Below, piece by piece: positions 16,142 through 24,595 of a DNA stretch of 64,000 nucleotides. A program made the position numbers and the translations under genes. How positions within the stretch are numbered: position 1 is the stretch's first letter; every line of letters begins with the position of its first letter. The stretch is taken from assembly GCA_938027595.1 (NCBI GenBank), contig CALJAK010000007.1, positions 203,982-267,981 on the forward strand. The letters are read 5' to 3'. Source of the DNA: an uncultured Thermoproteales archaeon (lineage in GTDB: Archaea; Thermoproteota; Thermoprotei; Thermoproteales; Thermoproteaceae). The notes beneath the pieces are model-generated. The model worked only from the letters and a program-made list of their open reading frames with translations, had not been told where the DNA came from and made no database searches.

Positions 16142-16993
16142 CTATACTCTCTCTTCTCTAACGTACGGCTTGGCTAACCACTTTGGCGGTTGGTACCTGG
16201 CGCTTTTTGCCAAGAGTCTAGCAGTTGTCAACGCAATGATTGGAGCTATGTAGGGAATTGTGTGGAGTAAGTGGGGAGAGATGGCTAAGTAATGTTGAAG
16301 TGTGTAAGACAGCGAGACGAACGTTGAGGGTATGAGTGCAGCCCCCACTGCAAGTGTGGGTGTCCACAGCGACACCATTGCCGTGATTACTGCCAGAGAG
16401 CCCCACCCCATGGGGAGGGAGTCAGCCCAACTGCCGTAGTAGAATAGAATTATGTACCCGCCAGCCGCAGAGGCCAACACGCCCTCTACGACGCCGGCGA
16501 GTTTTCTAACTGTGTAGACGTCTACACCCATCAAATCCAGCGACGGGGGGTCGTCGCCGGAGGCTTTCACGGCTATGCCTAGCCTCGTCTTGAAGAAGAA
16601 GTGCACTAACAGAGCGATTGCGATTGCCAGAGCGTAAGCCTCAACGCCGTGAATTATGTACTTCTCTATGGGTTGTCCAATTTTCCCCTGCGCAATTTGT
16701 GACCCCACGCCGTACCCCACCATCGTGAAAGCGAGGCCGAGGAGGATTTGGTTGAGGGCAAAGTCGTTAGCCAGCGTGTAGTAAGCAAGGTTGTAAACCA
16801 CGCCCACGACTATCGCCACTGGGAATCCCCAGGGGGGTCCCACCGCCGCGGCTACGGCGGCTGAGAGGTAAACCACACCCTCGAGACCGAGGTTCAACAC
16901 GCCGGCTCTCTGGCCGACGATTGCACCCAACGTGGCTAGTAAAATTGGCACACCACTCTTCAACGCTTCAGAAGCGATTGTCTCTAGCGCCAT
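16142..16993 (-). CDS. BMP-family ABC transporter permease (second permease)
   Basis: 283 residues, strongly hydrophobic with about eight membrane segments. The opening GVPILLATLGAIVGQRAGVLNLGLEGV is the signature of the COG1079-type permease found with BMP lipoprotein receptors. It is the fourth gene of a unit with the receptor, ATPase and first permease, overlapping the first permease by 10 bases. Such transporters import nucleosides in characterised bacteria. The substrate here is not established. The 3' end is 33 bases from the tRNA-Thr promoter. Confidence 0.88.
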   Translation of the reverse strand: MALETIASEALKSGVPILLATLGAIVGQRAGVLNLGLEGVVYLSAAVAAAVGPPWGFPVAIVVGVVYNLAYYTLANDFALNQILLGLAFTMVGYGVGSQIAQGKIGQPIEKYIIHGVEAYALAIAIALLVHFFFKTRLGIAVKASGDDPPSLDLMGVDVYTVRKLAGVVEGVLASAAGGYIILFYYGSWADSLPMGWGSLAVITAMVSLWTPTLAVGAALIPSTFVSLSYTLQHYLAISPHLLHTIPYIAPIIALTTARLLAKSARYQPPKWLAKPYVREERV

Positions 16994-17943
16994 ACCACTC
17001 TGTATCTATACAAGACGTAACCCACCAACCCCCAAACCATGGCTGAACCCACCAACGCGTTTGCCACTAGAGCGGGCATGCCCACGGTCTTGAGGTTTAT
17101 GCCCACTTCGTAGAGCCAAGCTATGTAGAGAGAGGCGGCTAGGACTCCGAGTGGGTTGAGTCCCCCCAGCCACGATGCGGAGATGCCAAACAGCCCAAAG
17201 CCAGTGTTTACTTGCTGTAGAGTCATGTATCTGCCGGCTTCTCTAGTCATGATCTCAAGCGCCCCACCCACGCCAGCTAGAGCTCCACTCAGCAAGAGAG
17301 CCAACGCAGTGTATAACTTTGGCGATTTTCCCGCGTATTTCACCACTTCTTCGCCAGAGGACAACAACCGTAGGTAAAGCCCAACTCTAGCTCTGTAGAG
17401 CGCCACTACGCCAACCGCAGCGAGTAGAGCAATCGCCAACGCGGCGTAAGTCTCCAAAAACGGCGCCTCCACGGAGACTATAAAACCCTTCTTTGTCAAA
17501 TCTCTAAGGGGATTCTCTACAAAATATCGAGCTATATACACAGCGATGAAAAACGTGAGGAAAGTCGTGACGGCTTCGTTTACCCCCAGCCACACTCTCA
17601 ACAACGCTGGCGTCGCGATCCAGCCAGTCGCCACGGCTGCCGAGAGCGCCAAGGCGGTAATTACGTCAGGCGCCGCAATTGCGGCCAAGGCCCCCATCAC
17701 GGCCTGCCCCTCCTGGCCAATATTCCAAACGCCAGACCGGTAGGAAAACACCGACGCCAAACCCATGACACACACCGCGGCGAAAACTCTCAAAAACATT
17801 TGTAGATTTATGTTAGTGAAGACCCTCACCGCGTCTGCGCCGCCCGTCAGTGCATATACTGCGGCAAGCACAGTGGCGAGTGAACTCAAGAAGGCAACGA
17901 CGTAATAAACAGACGCCGGCTTCGATCTCTGTATCAACCTCAT
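16984..17943 (-). CDS. BMP-family ABC transporter permease (first permease)
   Basis: 319 residues with multiple membrane segments. GLASVFSYRSGVWNIGQEGQAVMGA is the conserved loop of the COG4603 permease family, and GALAGVGGALEIM follows later. It overlaps the ATPase stop in an ATGA junction and the second permease by 10 bases, so the genes are translated as a unit. It pairs with the other permease to form the channel. Confidence 0.88.
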   Translation of the reverse strand: MRLIQRSKPASVYYVVAFLSSLATVLAAVYALTGGADAVRVFTNINLQMFLRVFAAVCVMGLASVFSYRSGVWNIGQEGQAVMGALAAIAAPDVITALALSAAVATGWIATPALLRVWLGVNEAVTTFLTFFIAVYIARYFVENPLRDLTKKGFIVSVEAPFLETYAALAIALLAAVGVVALYRARVGLYLRLLSSGEEVVKYAGKSPKLYTALALLLSGALAGVGGALEIMTREAGRYMTLQQVNTGFGLFGISASWLGGLNPLGVLAASLYIAWLYEVGINLKTVGMPALVANALVGSAMVWGLVGYVLYRYRVVWR

Positions 17944-19325
17944 GCCGCCATTGCCTCAGCTACTTGGTCAAAGTCATACGGCGGCGTGAAATGAGCCGTA
18001 ATGCGTCCGCGAGACATCACGTATATCTTGTCCACTTTCTCAATTGCCTCTTCCACGTCTTGTAAACTCAACACAACGGCGCCGCATCTCTCTCTCACAA
18101 TTTTGTAAAACTTCTCAGTGGTCTCCATGTCTAACCCCCGGGTGGGGTAGGAGGCCACCAACACAGTTGGCTTCTGCAGCAGAATTTCGCGAGCTAGTAG
18201 TAGTTTCTGTTGATTCCCCCCAGAGAGCGCCGCTGCTCTCTCGCGTACGTCCGGCACGTCGATGTCTAAGATTTCAATGACTTCTCTCAACTTCTCTCGA
18301 CAGTTTGTTGTACACCTCACTTTGAAGTTGTCTAAAACACTGAGTTCTCTCGCGAGTGCTCTACTGCGATCTTCGGGGAGGTAAACAACGCCCCGTTTGA
18401 GAAATTCTACATATGGCTTTCCAGACATGTCAAACCCCTGGAGATATATCTTTCCCCCCCGCACTCTCTTGAAGCCGGAAAGCAACTCCATCAACTCGTC
18501 TTGCCCATTGCCAGCCACGCCCAGCACAGCCACAACTTCGCCACTGCGGACAGTCACCGAGCTGTCGAACACTCTTTCGCCAACTAGATTTTCTGCTCGG
18601 TACACAGTGTCTCCCGCGACTGTCTTCTCTCTCCTACTCCTCACTACCGCCGTTTGGAACATAGCTTCTAGGAGTTCTCTCTCGTCAAAAGGTTTTCGGA
18701 ACTCTCCCACTTGCCTCCCCCGCCTGAGTACTGTGATTCTGTCCGCCACTCTCACCACCTCTCTGATTTTGTGTGTTACAAAAACCACAGCTTTCCCCAT
18801 GTCGGCTAGTTTCCTCACTAGAGTGAGGAAGGCGTCTACCTCTCTGGGGCTGAGGAGAGCCGTGGGTTCGTCCATGAGGAGAATTTCACTATTTTTAGCT
18901 AACGCTTTCAACACTTCCACTCTCTGCCTCTCCCCCATAGTCAATTGTGTGACGGCTCTATCTAGAGGTATCTCAATCTCAAGCAACTCGCTGTATCTCT
19001 CCACCTCCCCCAATTTGACGCCAGCTAGCTCCAAATTCTCTCTCACAGTTAACGTAGGCACTAGAGCGAATTGTTGAGATATGAGCGAGATGCCGAGTTT
19101 GTTGGCGTGTCGTGGAGATTTTATCTCAGTCTTGACGCCGTTGATGAAAACATCCCCACTGTCTGGCAAATATACGCCGTAGAGAATAGATATCAATGTA
19201 GACTTCCCAGCGCCGTTCTCACCCAAGAGACCGTGCACTTCTCCACTCTTCACTTGGAAATTTACCCCATCTAGCGAGACTACGCCGGGAAAAACTTTCC
19301 TTACGTTTTTAACTTCGAGAATCAT
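17940..19325 (-). CDS. BMP-family ABC transporter ATP-binding protein (two ABC domains)
   Basis: 461 residues from the ATG at 19325, which overlaps the receptor gene stop (TAATG). The first ABC domain has Walker A LLGENGAGKSTL near residue 33 and Walker B ILLMDEPTALL. The signature of this half is diverged (LTMGERQRVEVL). The second domain has a degenerate P-loop (VLGVAGNGQDEL) but a clear LSGGNQQKLLLA signature, as in RbsA-type proteins. It powers the BMP importer. An upstream in-frame opening to 19358 lies inside the receptor gene and was not used. Confidence 0.92.
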   Translation of the reverse strand: MILEVKNVRKVFPGVVSLDGVNFQVKSGEVHGLLGENGAGKSTLISILYGVYLPDSGDVFINGVKTEIKSPRHANKLGISLISQQFALVPTLTVRENLELAGVKLGEVERYSELLEIEIPLDRAVTQLTMGERQRVEVLKALAKNSEILLMDEPTALLSPREVDAFLTLVRKLADMGKAVVFVTHKIREVVRVADRITVLRRGRQVGEFRKPFDERELLEAMFQTAVVRSRREKTVAGDTVYRAENLVGERVFDSSVTVRSGEVVAVLGVAGNGQDELMELLSGFKRVRGGKIYLQGFDMSGKPYVEFLKRGVVYLPEDRSRALARELSVLDNFKVRCTTNCREKLREVIEILDIDVPDVRERAAALSGGNQQKLLLAREILLQKPTVLVASYPTRGLDMETTEKFYKIVRERCGAVVLSLQDVEEAIEKVDKIYVMSRGRITAHFTPPYDFDQVAEAMAA

Positions 19326-20602
19326 TAGGGGAGTTGTCCGTAGCCCTCCACGTACCAATCCATGTCGTACAACTGATCTTTACTCAATCTAAGCCTCTCC
19401 CCCACTCTCAACTCGCCTTTCATATCTCTCAGGGGGCCAGTGAAGGGGTCCCACACCCCCTCTATGACCTCCCGCCTCCTCTGCTCTACGCGAGTCCGCA
19501 CGTCGGCCGGCACGGCGGGGTTTATGGGCATAACTATATCTGTGGGGTTTTCTCTGTGGCTGTAGTGTACATATGCCTGCTTCATGCTCCACCAGTAGTC
19601 TCTAGGCCTCTCCGGCGGCCACTCGGCCCATATAGACATGTCGCCAGACACCCACGCCAAGTACGCTCTGACCACCATCTCTACGTATAGAGGCCCCCAG
19701 TTGACTATTTGCCCAGTGAGATGCGCCATGGGTCCATACTGAGACATGTCTGAGTAGTGAGAGAAAGACCAAACCGGCCGGCCGCGCTTCTGGAAATCCT
19801 CAGCCACTTGCAACACCGCGGGGCTGTCTTCTGTAAACGCCAACACGTCCGCTTTGTTAGTCTCCACTAACGTGGTGGCTGCCTTCTTAGCGCCCTCTGG
19901 GTTGTACCAACTGCCCAACTCAATTACGTCCATGGTGACTCTGGGGTTGACTTCCCTAGCGCCGAGCAGAAAGGCGTTCATGTGTCTAATGACTTCCGGC
20001 AGCTTCGCAAACGCCGCGACGTAACCCAATTTGTTTGTCTTAGTCATCCTCCCCGCCACGATGCCGTTTAGGTAGTAAGCCTCGTAGAGATCTATGAAAT
20101 ACTCGGCGAAGTTTTTCAAACGCTTCCACTCATCTATGTCTTTGAAGTAGCCAGAGCAATGGGCGAAGAACTTGTCTGGAAACTCCGCCGCGGCTCTCTT
20201 TGTGCCATCCATAAAGCCGTAAGACGTGGTGAACACCATGTGCGCGCCCCCATCGATAGCTTTCTTTACATATGTGTATGTCTCTCCCTCAGGTACGCTC
20301 TCCACGTACTTAGTCTCGACAATACACCACTTCTTGGGGTCTGGGCAGAGAGATCGCTCTAGATACCTCCTACCCAAGTCGTGGGCGTGTGTCCAGCCAT
20401 AATCGCCGATGGGTCCAACGTATAGGAAATGTATCCGCATTTTCGGGAGCCCAGTTGTCGTCTTCTCGGCGTCTGTCGGCGTGGTGGTTTTCTCCACCGC
20501 AGTTTTCGCACTTTGGAGAGCTAGATATGTAGTTCCAGACCCAACCACGGCGCCAGTTATGAAAGAAGCCACTGCTTTGAGCCAATCTCTCCTCGTCGCC
20601 AT
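19325..20602 (-). CDS. BMP-family substrate-binding protein with Tat-like signal
   Basis: 425 residues from the ATG at 20602, about 25 bases after TATATATTTC. The N-terminus MATRRDWLKAVASFITG has a twin-arginine-like motif followed by a hydrophobic stretch. A Thr/Lys-rich linker (KTTTPTDAEKTTT) may tether it outside the membrane. The mature part begins with MRIHFLYVGPIGDYGWTHAH, matching the BMP/PnrA fold (GPxxDxGW), and contains DVLAFTEDSPAVLQVAE. It captures the solute for the three downstream transporter genes. Members often bind nucleosides; the ligand here is inferred only. Confidence 0.9.
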   Translation of the reverse strand: MATRRDWLKAVASFITGAVVGSGTTYLALQSAKTAVEKTTTPTDAEKTTTGLPKMRIHFLYVGPIGDYGWTHAHDLGRRYLERSLCPDPKKWCIVETKYVESVPEGETYTYVKKAIDGGAHMVFTTSYGFMDGTKRAAAEFPDKFFAHCSGYFKDIDEWKRLKNFAEYFIDLYEAYYLNGIVAGRMTKTNKLGYVAAFAKLPEVIRHMNAFLLGAREVNPRVTMDVIELGSWYNPEGAKKAATTLVETNKADVLAFTEDSPAVLQVAEDFQKRGRPVWSFSHYSDMSQYGPMAHLTGQIVNWGPLYVEMVVRAYLAWVSGDMSIWAEWPPERPRDYWWSMKQAYVHYSHRENPTDIVMPINPAVPADVRTRVEQRRREVIEGVWDPFTGPLRDMKGELRVGERLRLSKDQLYDMDWYVEGYGQLP

Positions 20603-20667
20603 GACAATCACTTAAAATAGAAATATATACTCTTCACTTGTGAATAATGAGATTTAAACGTACACTT

Positions 20668-20724
20668 GAATCAGATACCCTAGGACCGGTCACATTTCAC
20701 ATGGGCATGACTCTCATCACGTTA
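20668..20724 (-). ncRNA. candidate C/D box sRNA
   Basis: On the minus strand a C box GTGATGA (20720-20714) and a D box CTGA (20674-20671) are 50 bases apart end to end, the usual size. TTTATTTATATG lies 15-27 bases upstream of the C box, at the end of the beta-CASP gene, and could promote it. The guide before the D box is GGTCCTAGGGTAT, which complements ATACCC as found in the 16S 790 loop, but only about six bases match well. Internal C' and D' boxes are weak. Confidence 0.4.
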
Positions 20725-20732
20725 CATCATGT

Positions 20733-21647
20733 TCATATAAATAAAGGTGGAGGTATTCGATACGCCCTAATCCCCATCTTTCTGAGACCCCCCGCCAATC
20801 TCTCGGCGAATCCATAGACGGTGTAAACCAATTTGGGGGAGGACTCTAGAGCGAATTCAAGCAAACCTCCGTAATCACTGTGGTCGCTGAGGGGAATTCC
20901 GTAGACGCCATTTCCAGCCCCCCCAACGGCGTGCCAACCACTCACTTCGATTTTGAAGTAACCCGCTGGCGCATGTCTAACGCTCGGCACTATCAACACG
21001 CCGTCGCCCCCACCGCTGGAGATGCCCAGTGCTGAGTTGTATCTCGCTATGGATTTGTGGACGCCAGCCCGCGCCCCCAGCAGTTTTGTCACTTCCTGAG
21101 CCTTGCCCAGTGGATATGCGGCTATGGCCACTCCCCCCTCTCTAGAGACCCTCTCCGTCACCTCTAACAATTGGTTGTACACCTCAGCTCGGTTTGGAAA
21201 ACGATAGGCCGGATCGCCGTAGGTGGCTTCCATCACTAACACATCTACTTTCCCCACGGGCTCCGCCGCCTCCGTCAATATAGACCCCACTGTATTGAAA
21301 TCGCCAGTGAACAACGTCTGCACTCCATCTACCTCCACTAGATACATCACACTGCCTAAGATGTGTCCAGCCTCGAATACGGCTATTTGCACTCCGTCTA
21401 GCTCCAACACTCTCCCCGGCGCCACTTCTACACGCCTCGGCGGCATCCCGCCGAATTTGACCGCCAGCGCGGAGAAAGTCTCTCTAGTCGCCACCACGGT
21501 GTGTCTATACATCTGTCTAGACACGTGGTCGCTGTGGCCGTGAGTGACGAGAACGAAATCCACGTCCCCCACGGACCCCGTGGGGTCCACAACGAATTTA
21601 ACTCTGTCACTCACTACATAAATGCCGCGGTTGTAGAAAATGTCCAC
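20733..21647 (-). CDS. metallo-beta-lactamase-fold RNA-processing exonuclease-like protein
   Basis: 304 residues from a GTG start. The HxHxDH metal motif is LVTHGHSDHVSR near residue 35. FEAGHILGSVMYLVE, LFTGDFN and VLVMEATYGDP are the beta-lactamase/beta-CASP features, and SDHSDYGGLLEF is a late His motif. It resembles predicted exonucleases related to mRNA 3'-end processing factors but lacks the KH domains of archaeal CPSF. A TATA-like CTATAAAAAC lies upstream. The end of the gene contains the AT-rich element proposed to promote the sRNA. Confidence 0.82.
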   Translation of the reverse strand: MDIFYNRGIYVVSDRVKFVVDPTGSVGDVDFVLVTHGHSDHVSRQMYRHTVVATRETFSALAVKFGGMPPRRVEVAPGRVLELDGVQIAVFEAGHILGSVMYLVEVDGVQTLFTGDFNTVGSILTEAAEPVGKVDVLVMEATYGDPAYRFPNRAEVYNQLLEVTERVSREGGVAIAAYPLGKAQEVTKLLGARAGVHKSIARYNSALGISSGGGDGVLIVPSVRHAPAGYFKIEVSGWHAVGGAGNGVYGIPLSDHSDYGGLLEFALESSPKLVYTVYGFAERLAGGLRKMGIRAYRIPPPLFI

Positions 21648-21724
21648 GTATAACTATAGACAGTTTTTATAGATAGATCCCGAGCTAGACGTGACGAGCT
21701 GTCCCTTGGCGGATTTGTGAAGAG

Positions 21725-23134
21725 TTACGCCACAGGCCGACGCATGGAGAAAGCTCTCACACCCAACTTCCTAAGTCCCTCAGCCACTTCTCTACTCAAC
21801 ACACCGCCGTGGCAGTAAAAGACGTAAGTCTTGTCAAAACCGCACTTCTCCACAAACTCCACTACTCGATCTACTTCAACTCTCACGGCGTTTGGAAAAT
21901 GCCACTTGCCATATGCCTCGGCGTCTCTGAGGTCTACCACCACGGCGTCTGGGGGCAGTTGTTCGATCTCAATGTCTAGAGGCGGCGAAAGTGAATCGAT
22001 GTAGTTAGACAATTGACTCTTCCTCACCACGACTACAGAGCGAGCTACTTCTCTAACCACGTCCACTATAGCCAAATCGATCTTCTCCACTTCAGACACA
22101 GTGGCCCACTTACGCGGCCGTCTGCCAAAAATTGCGCAGTGCTCAGGGACGCGGGTGGAGAGTTGGTAAGTGCCTATACGCCTCGCTAGCGTCACTATTT
22201 CGTCTTTGTCCATGCCCACCAGTGGGCGCAGTATGGGCATGTCTATCCCCCTCTCCACCGCCGCCATAGCTTGCAGAGTCTGCGAAGACACTTGCCCCAG
22301 CGATTCGCCAGTCACCAACGCAGTTGCCTTGACAACCGCCGCGATTTCAACCCCAAGGAGGTAGAGCGCTCTCTTGAAAGCTATTCCCCACAATTCTTCA
22401 CTCACATGTCGGCGTATTGCGCGAGCCACCGGACCACAGTCGGCAATCACCACTCTGGCGTTATAGCCATAAGACCAACTCAACAACTCTCTGACTACCT
22501 CTAGCGCCGACTTGGCGGTGGCCACGCCGCCGAGGTTGCAATACAAGACGTCTACGTGTGCCCCCCTCCTCATGGTTAGCCAAGCCGCCACTGGCGAATC
22601 CACCCCGCCGGACACAAGCGCGAGCGCCTTCCCCTCGGAGCCCAAGGGCAGTCCCCCAGGCCCCTCGAAGACTTCCGTGTATAGATACGCCCGGCCCCCC
22701 CTCACCTCTATGTACAACTCCACTTCTGGGTTTTCCAAATCCACCACTCCGCCGATCAATCTAGACCCCACAGCCGCCGCCACGTCTCTAGATGTGAAGG
22801 GGTGTTTCCCCACTCTGTGTACCCTCACGGCGAATTTCCGGCCAGACACGGCGCTAGACCACAAGCGAGCAGCTGCCTCTGCAAGTTCTTCCAAATCTCT
22901 GAAGTTAACGACGTGAGTTGGGCTGACGGATTTAACTCCAAAAACTCTAACTACTCTCTGCCTTAGACAATCTAAATCTCCACGTAGGTAAATACGTCCC
23001 GGTTCTTTCTCTATCTCCACCCCGCCGCACTCCCCCCCAGCTTCTCTAATGGCTTTGACTAGCAACCGCTCCATCTCTACCCGAGTCCAGCCGCGTTTTA
23101 CAGTGAGTTCCCCAACTCTCACTAAGAGAATCAC
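21725..23134 (-). CDS. thiI: ThiI-like tRNA 4-thiouridine synthetase with rhodanese domain
   Basis: 469 residues. The domains in order are N-terminal ferredoxin-like and THUMP (to about 160), PP-loop ATPase with LVSGGVDSPVAAW near 175, and a C-terminal rhodanese-like domain with YVFYCHGGVLSRE carrying the candidate persulfide Cys near 445. The full set is required for sulfur transfer to U8 of tRNA. In many archaea the rhodanese part is absent, so its presence is notable. It is followed by 77 bases without a gene before the MBL-fold gene promoter. It is 1 base from the phosphorylase stop and probably follows it in an operon. Confidence 0.9.
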   Translation of the reverse strand: MILLVRVGELTVKRGWTRVEMERLLVKAIREAGGECGGVEIEKEPGRIYLRGDLDCLRQRVVRVFGVKSVSPTHVVNFRDLEELAEAAARLWSSAVSGRKFAVRVHRVGKHPFTSRDVAAAVGSRLIGGVVDLENPEVELYIEVRGGRAYLYTEVFEGPGGLPLGSEGKALALVSGGVDSPVAAWLTMRRGAHVDVLYCNLGGVATAKSALEVVRELLSWSYGYNARVVIADCGPVARAIRRHVSEELWGIAFKRALYLLGVEIAAVVKATALVTGESLGQVSSQTLQAMAAVERGIDMPILRPLVGMDKDEIVTLARRIGTYQLSTRVPEHCAIFGRRPRKWATVSEVEKIDLAIVDVVREVARSVVVVRKSQLSNYIDSLSPPLDIEIEQLPPDAVVVDLRDAEAYGKWHFPNAVRVEVDRVVEFVEKCGFDKTYVFYCHGGVLSREVAEGLRKLGVRAFSMRRPVA

Positions 23135-23135
23135 G

Positions 23136-24572
23136 CTATATGTATCCGTAGTCTTTGAAAAGTCTTTCCATCGAGAATTTCTCTCGGAATGTCTTGTACG
23201 CGTTGTAAGCCACTTGCCAGTACCGCCCGTCTACGTAAGCCTCCACGGCGGCTTTCACTTTCTCCAGAAACTCGCCGTATTCCTGCCTATCTATTTCTTC
23301 ACTCTCTAGGGGGAGTAGTCTGTCTCTGTCTTCTCCAAAGAGCCACCCATTTACGCCGTCTTCCACCGCCTCCACCACAGCGCCGTCTCTAGAAGCCACC
23401 GACGGCACGCCGTTTATGCCGGCTTTCATGAAAGAAGTGCCGGAGGCTTCCCAACCGCTGAAAGGTGTGAAGAGCCAAATGTCAGAAGCCCAGATAATCC
23501 TCCTCATGGTCTCTACGTCTAAGTTGGGGAAGTAGTAGACGTTGCCGCCGGCCGCCTCTCTGAATTTGCGCATAGTCTCCACGCCGTAGTGATCTTCCAC
23601 ATGTGCACGGCCGCCGAGGATGTAAACCACGCCCCTATTCAAGTCCTGCATCAACTGGAGCGGAAAGTGCGGCCGTTTGTAGCGAGTAATACGGCGGGCC
23701 CAGGAGATCACCACGCCGTCTGTCTCTATGCCTAAAGCTCTCAACGCCTCTCTCTTTACCTCCATCCGCACTCTGCGGAATTCCTCCAAGTCGCCGATTT
23801 TATCCAGCCGTGGGTGAATCCACCGCGGTATCTCCACGGCGTTTGTCACTGGTTTTATCTTGTGGCAGTGGTGTGGAAACGTCCTACACGTCACCTTCAC
23901 CATTTTTCTCGACACCACCACCCCCTCTCTAGACATGGCCAATCCCAACTCAGTCAACACCACTGGCTCCATTGCCATTTCGAAATCCCACTCATCTCTG
24001 AAGTACCTCTTTGGAAACGTTGGGTGACCCCAGGGGGCTGGCGTGTGAATCACCAGTCTGGCATTGGGGTGTCTATTGATTAACAACACCAACGCCGCGT
24101 ACGCCTCTTGCAGATCTAAGTGAGTCACTCGGTCCCACCCCACGTACTTCTCTACATAATCCACCGCCGACTTGGCTAAAATCACGTACTTGTAAAACTT
24201 CTCCAACTCAGTCCGCTCGAGGTACAGTCTGCCGACAGTCTCCACAGCCCACTGCGGCGCCTCCACTTTGACAAAGACAACCGCGGCGTTTCCAACGGCG
24301 TATTTGTAGTAAGACACCGCCACCTCTCTCCCACCCACGACAATCCTCGACGTACCCACTTGAGTCAACTCTTCTAGAGTGTTCTGCTCGGCGTTTGGCT
24401 CGAGTTCGTCGCTGTAGTGAACATACCCACCTGGGTAGTGTAGAGTTATCACTGTGTACGGCAACCCCAACCTCGCCGCTGCGTAGAACTTGTCCCCCTC
24501 CAACACTCCAAGGCCACCCGCGTAGTTTTTATAACGCCCCACCGCAATTTCTGGAGTAATGGAAACAATCAC
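23136..24572 (-). CDS. short archaeal alpha-glucan (glycogen) phosphorylase, GT35-like
   Basis: 478 residues from a GTG at 24572. The sequence has ISWARRITRYKRPHFPL, equivalent to the phosphorylase motif before the PLP-binding core, and SGWEASGTSFMKAGINGVPS, matching the EASGTSNMK motif with the PLP lysine region. It is about half the length of bacterial phosphorylases, as known for crenarchaeal members. It should release glucose 1-phosphate from polyglucan. It sits beside GH57 and glycogen synthase genes. TTATATTG lies about 20 bases upstream. The next gene (ThiI) starts 1 base after its stop. Confidence 0.8.
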   Translation of the reverse strand: MIVSITPEIAVGRYKNYAGGLGVLEGDKFYAAARLGLPYTVITLHYPGGYVHYSDELEPNAEQNTLEELTQVGTSRIVVGGREVAVSYYKYAVGNAAVVFVKVEAPQWAVETVGRLYLERTELEKFYKYVILAKSAVDYVEKYVGWDRVTHLDLQEAYAALVLLINRHPNARLVIHTPAPWGHPTFPKRYFRDEWDFEMAMEPVVLTELGLAMSREGVVVSRKMVKVTCRTFPHHCHKIKPVTNAVEIPRWIHPRLDKIGDLEEFRRVRMEVKREALRALGIETDGVVISWARRITRYKRPHFPLQLMQDLNRGVVYILGGRAHVEDHYGVETMRKFREAAGGNVYYFPNLDVETMRRIIWASDIWLFTPFSGWEASGTSFMKAGINGVPSVASRDGAVVEAVEDGVNGWLFGEDRDRLLPLESEEIDRQEYGEFLEKVKAAVEAYVDGRYWQVAYNAYKTFREKFSMERLFKDYGYI

Positions 24573-24595
24573 GGCGGACCCACGCAATATAACTT

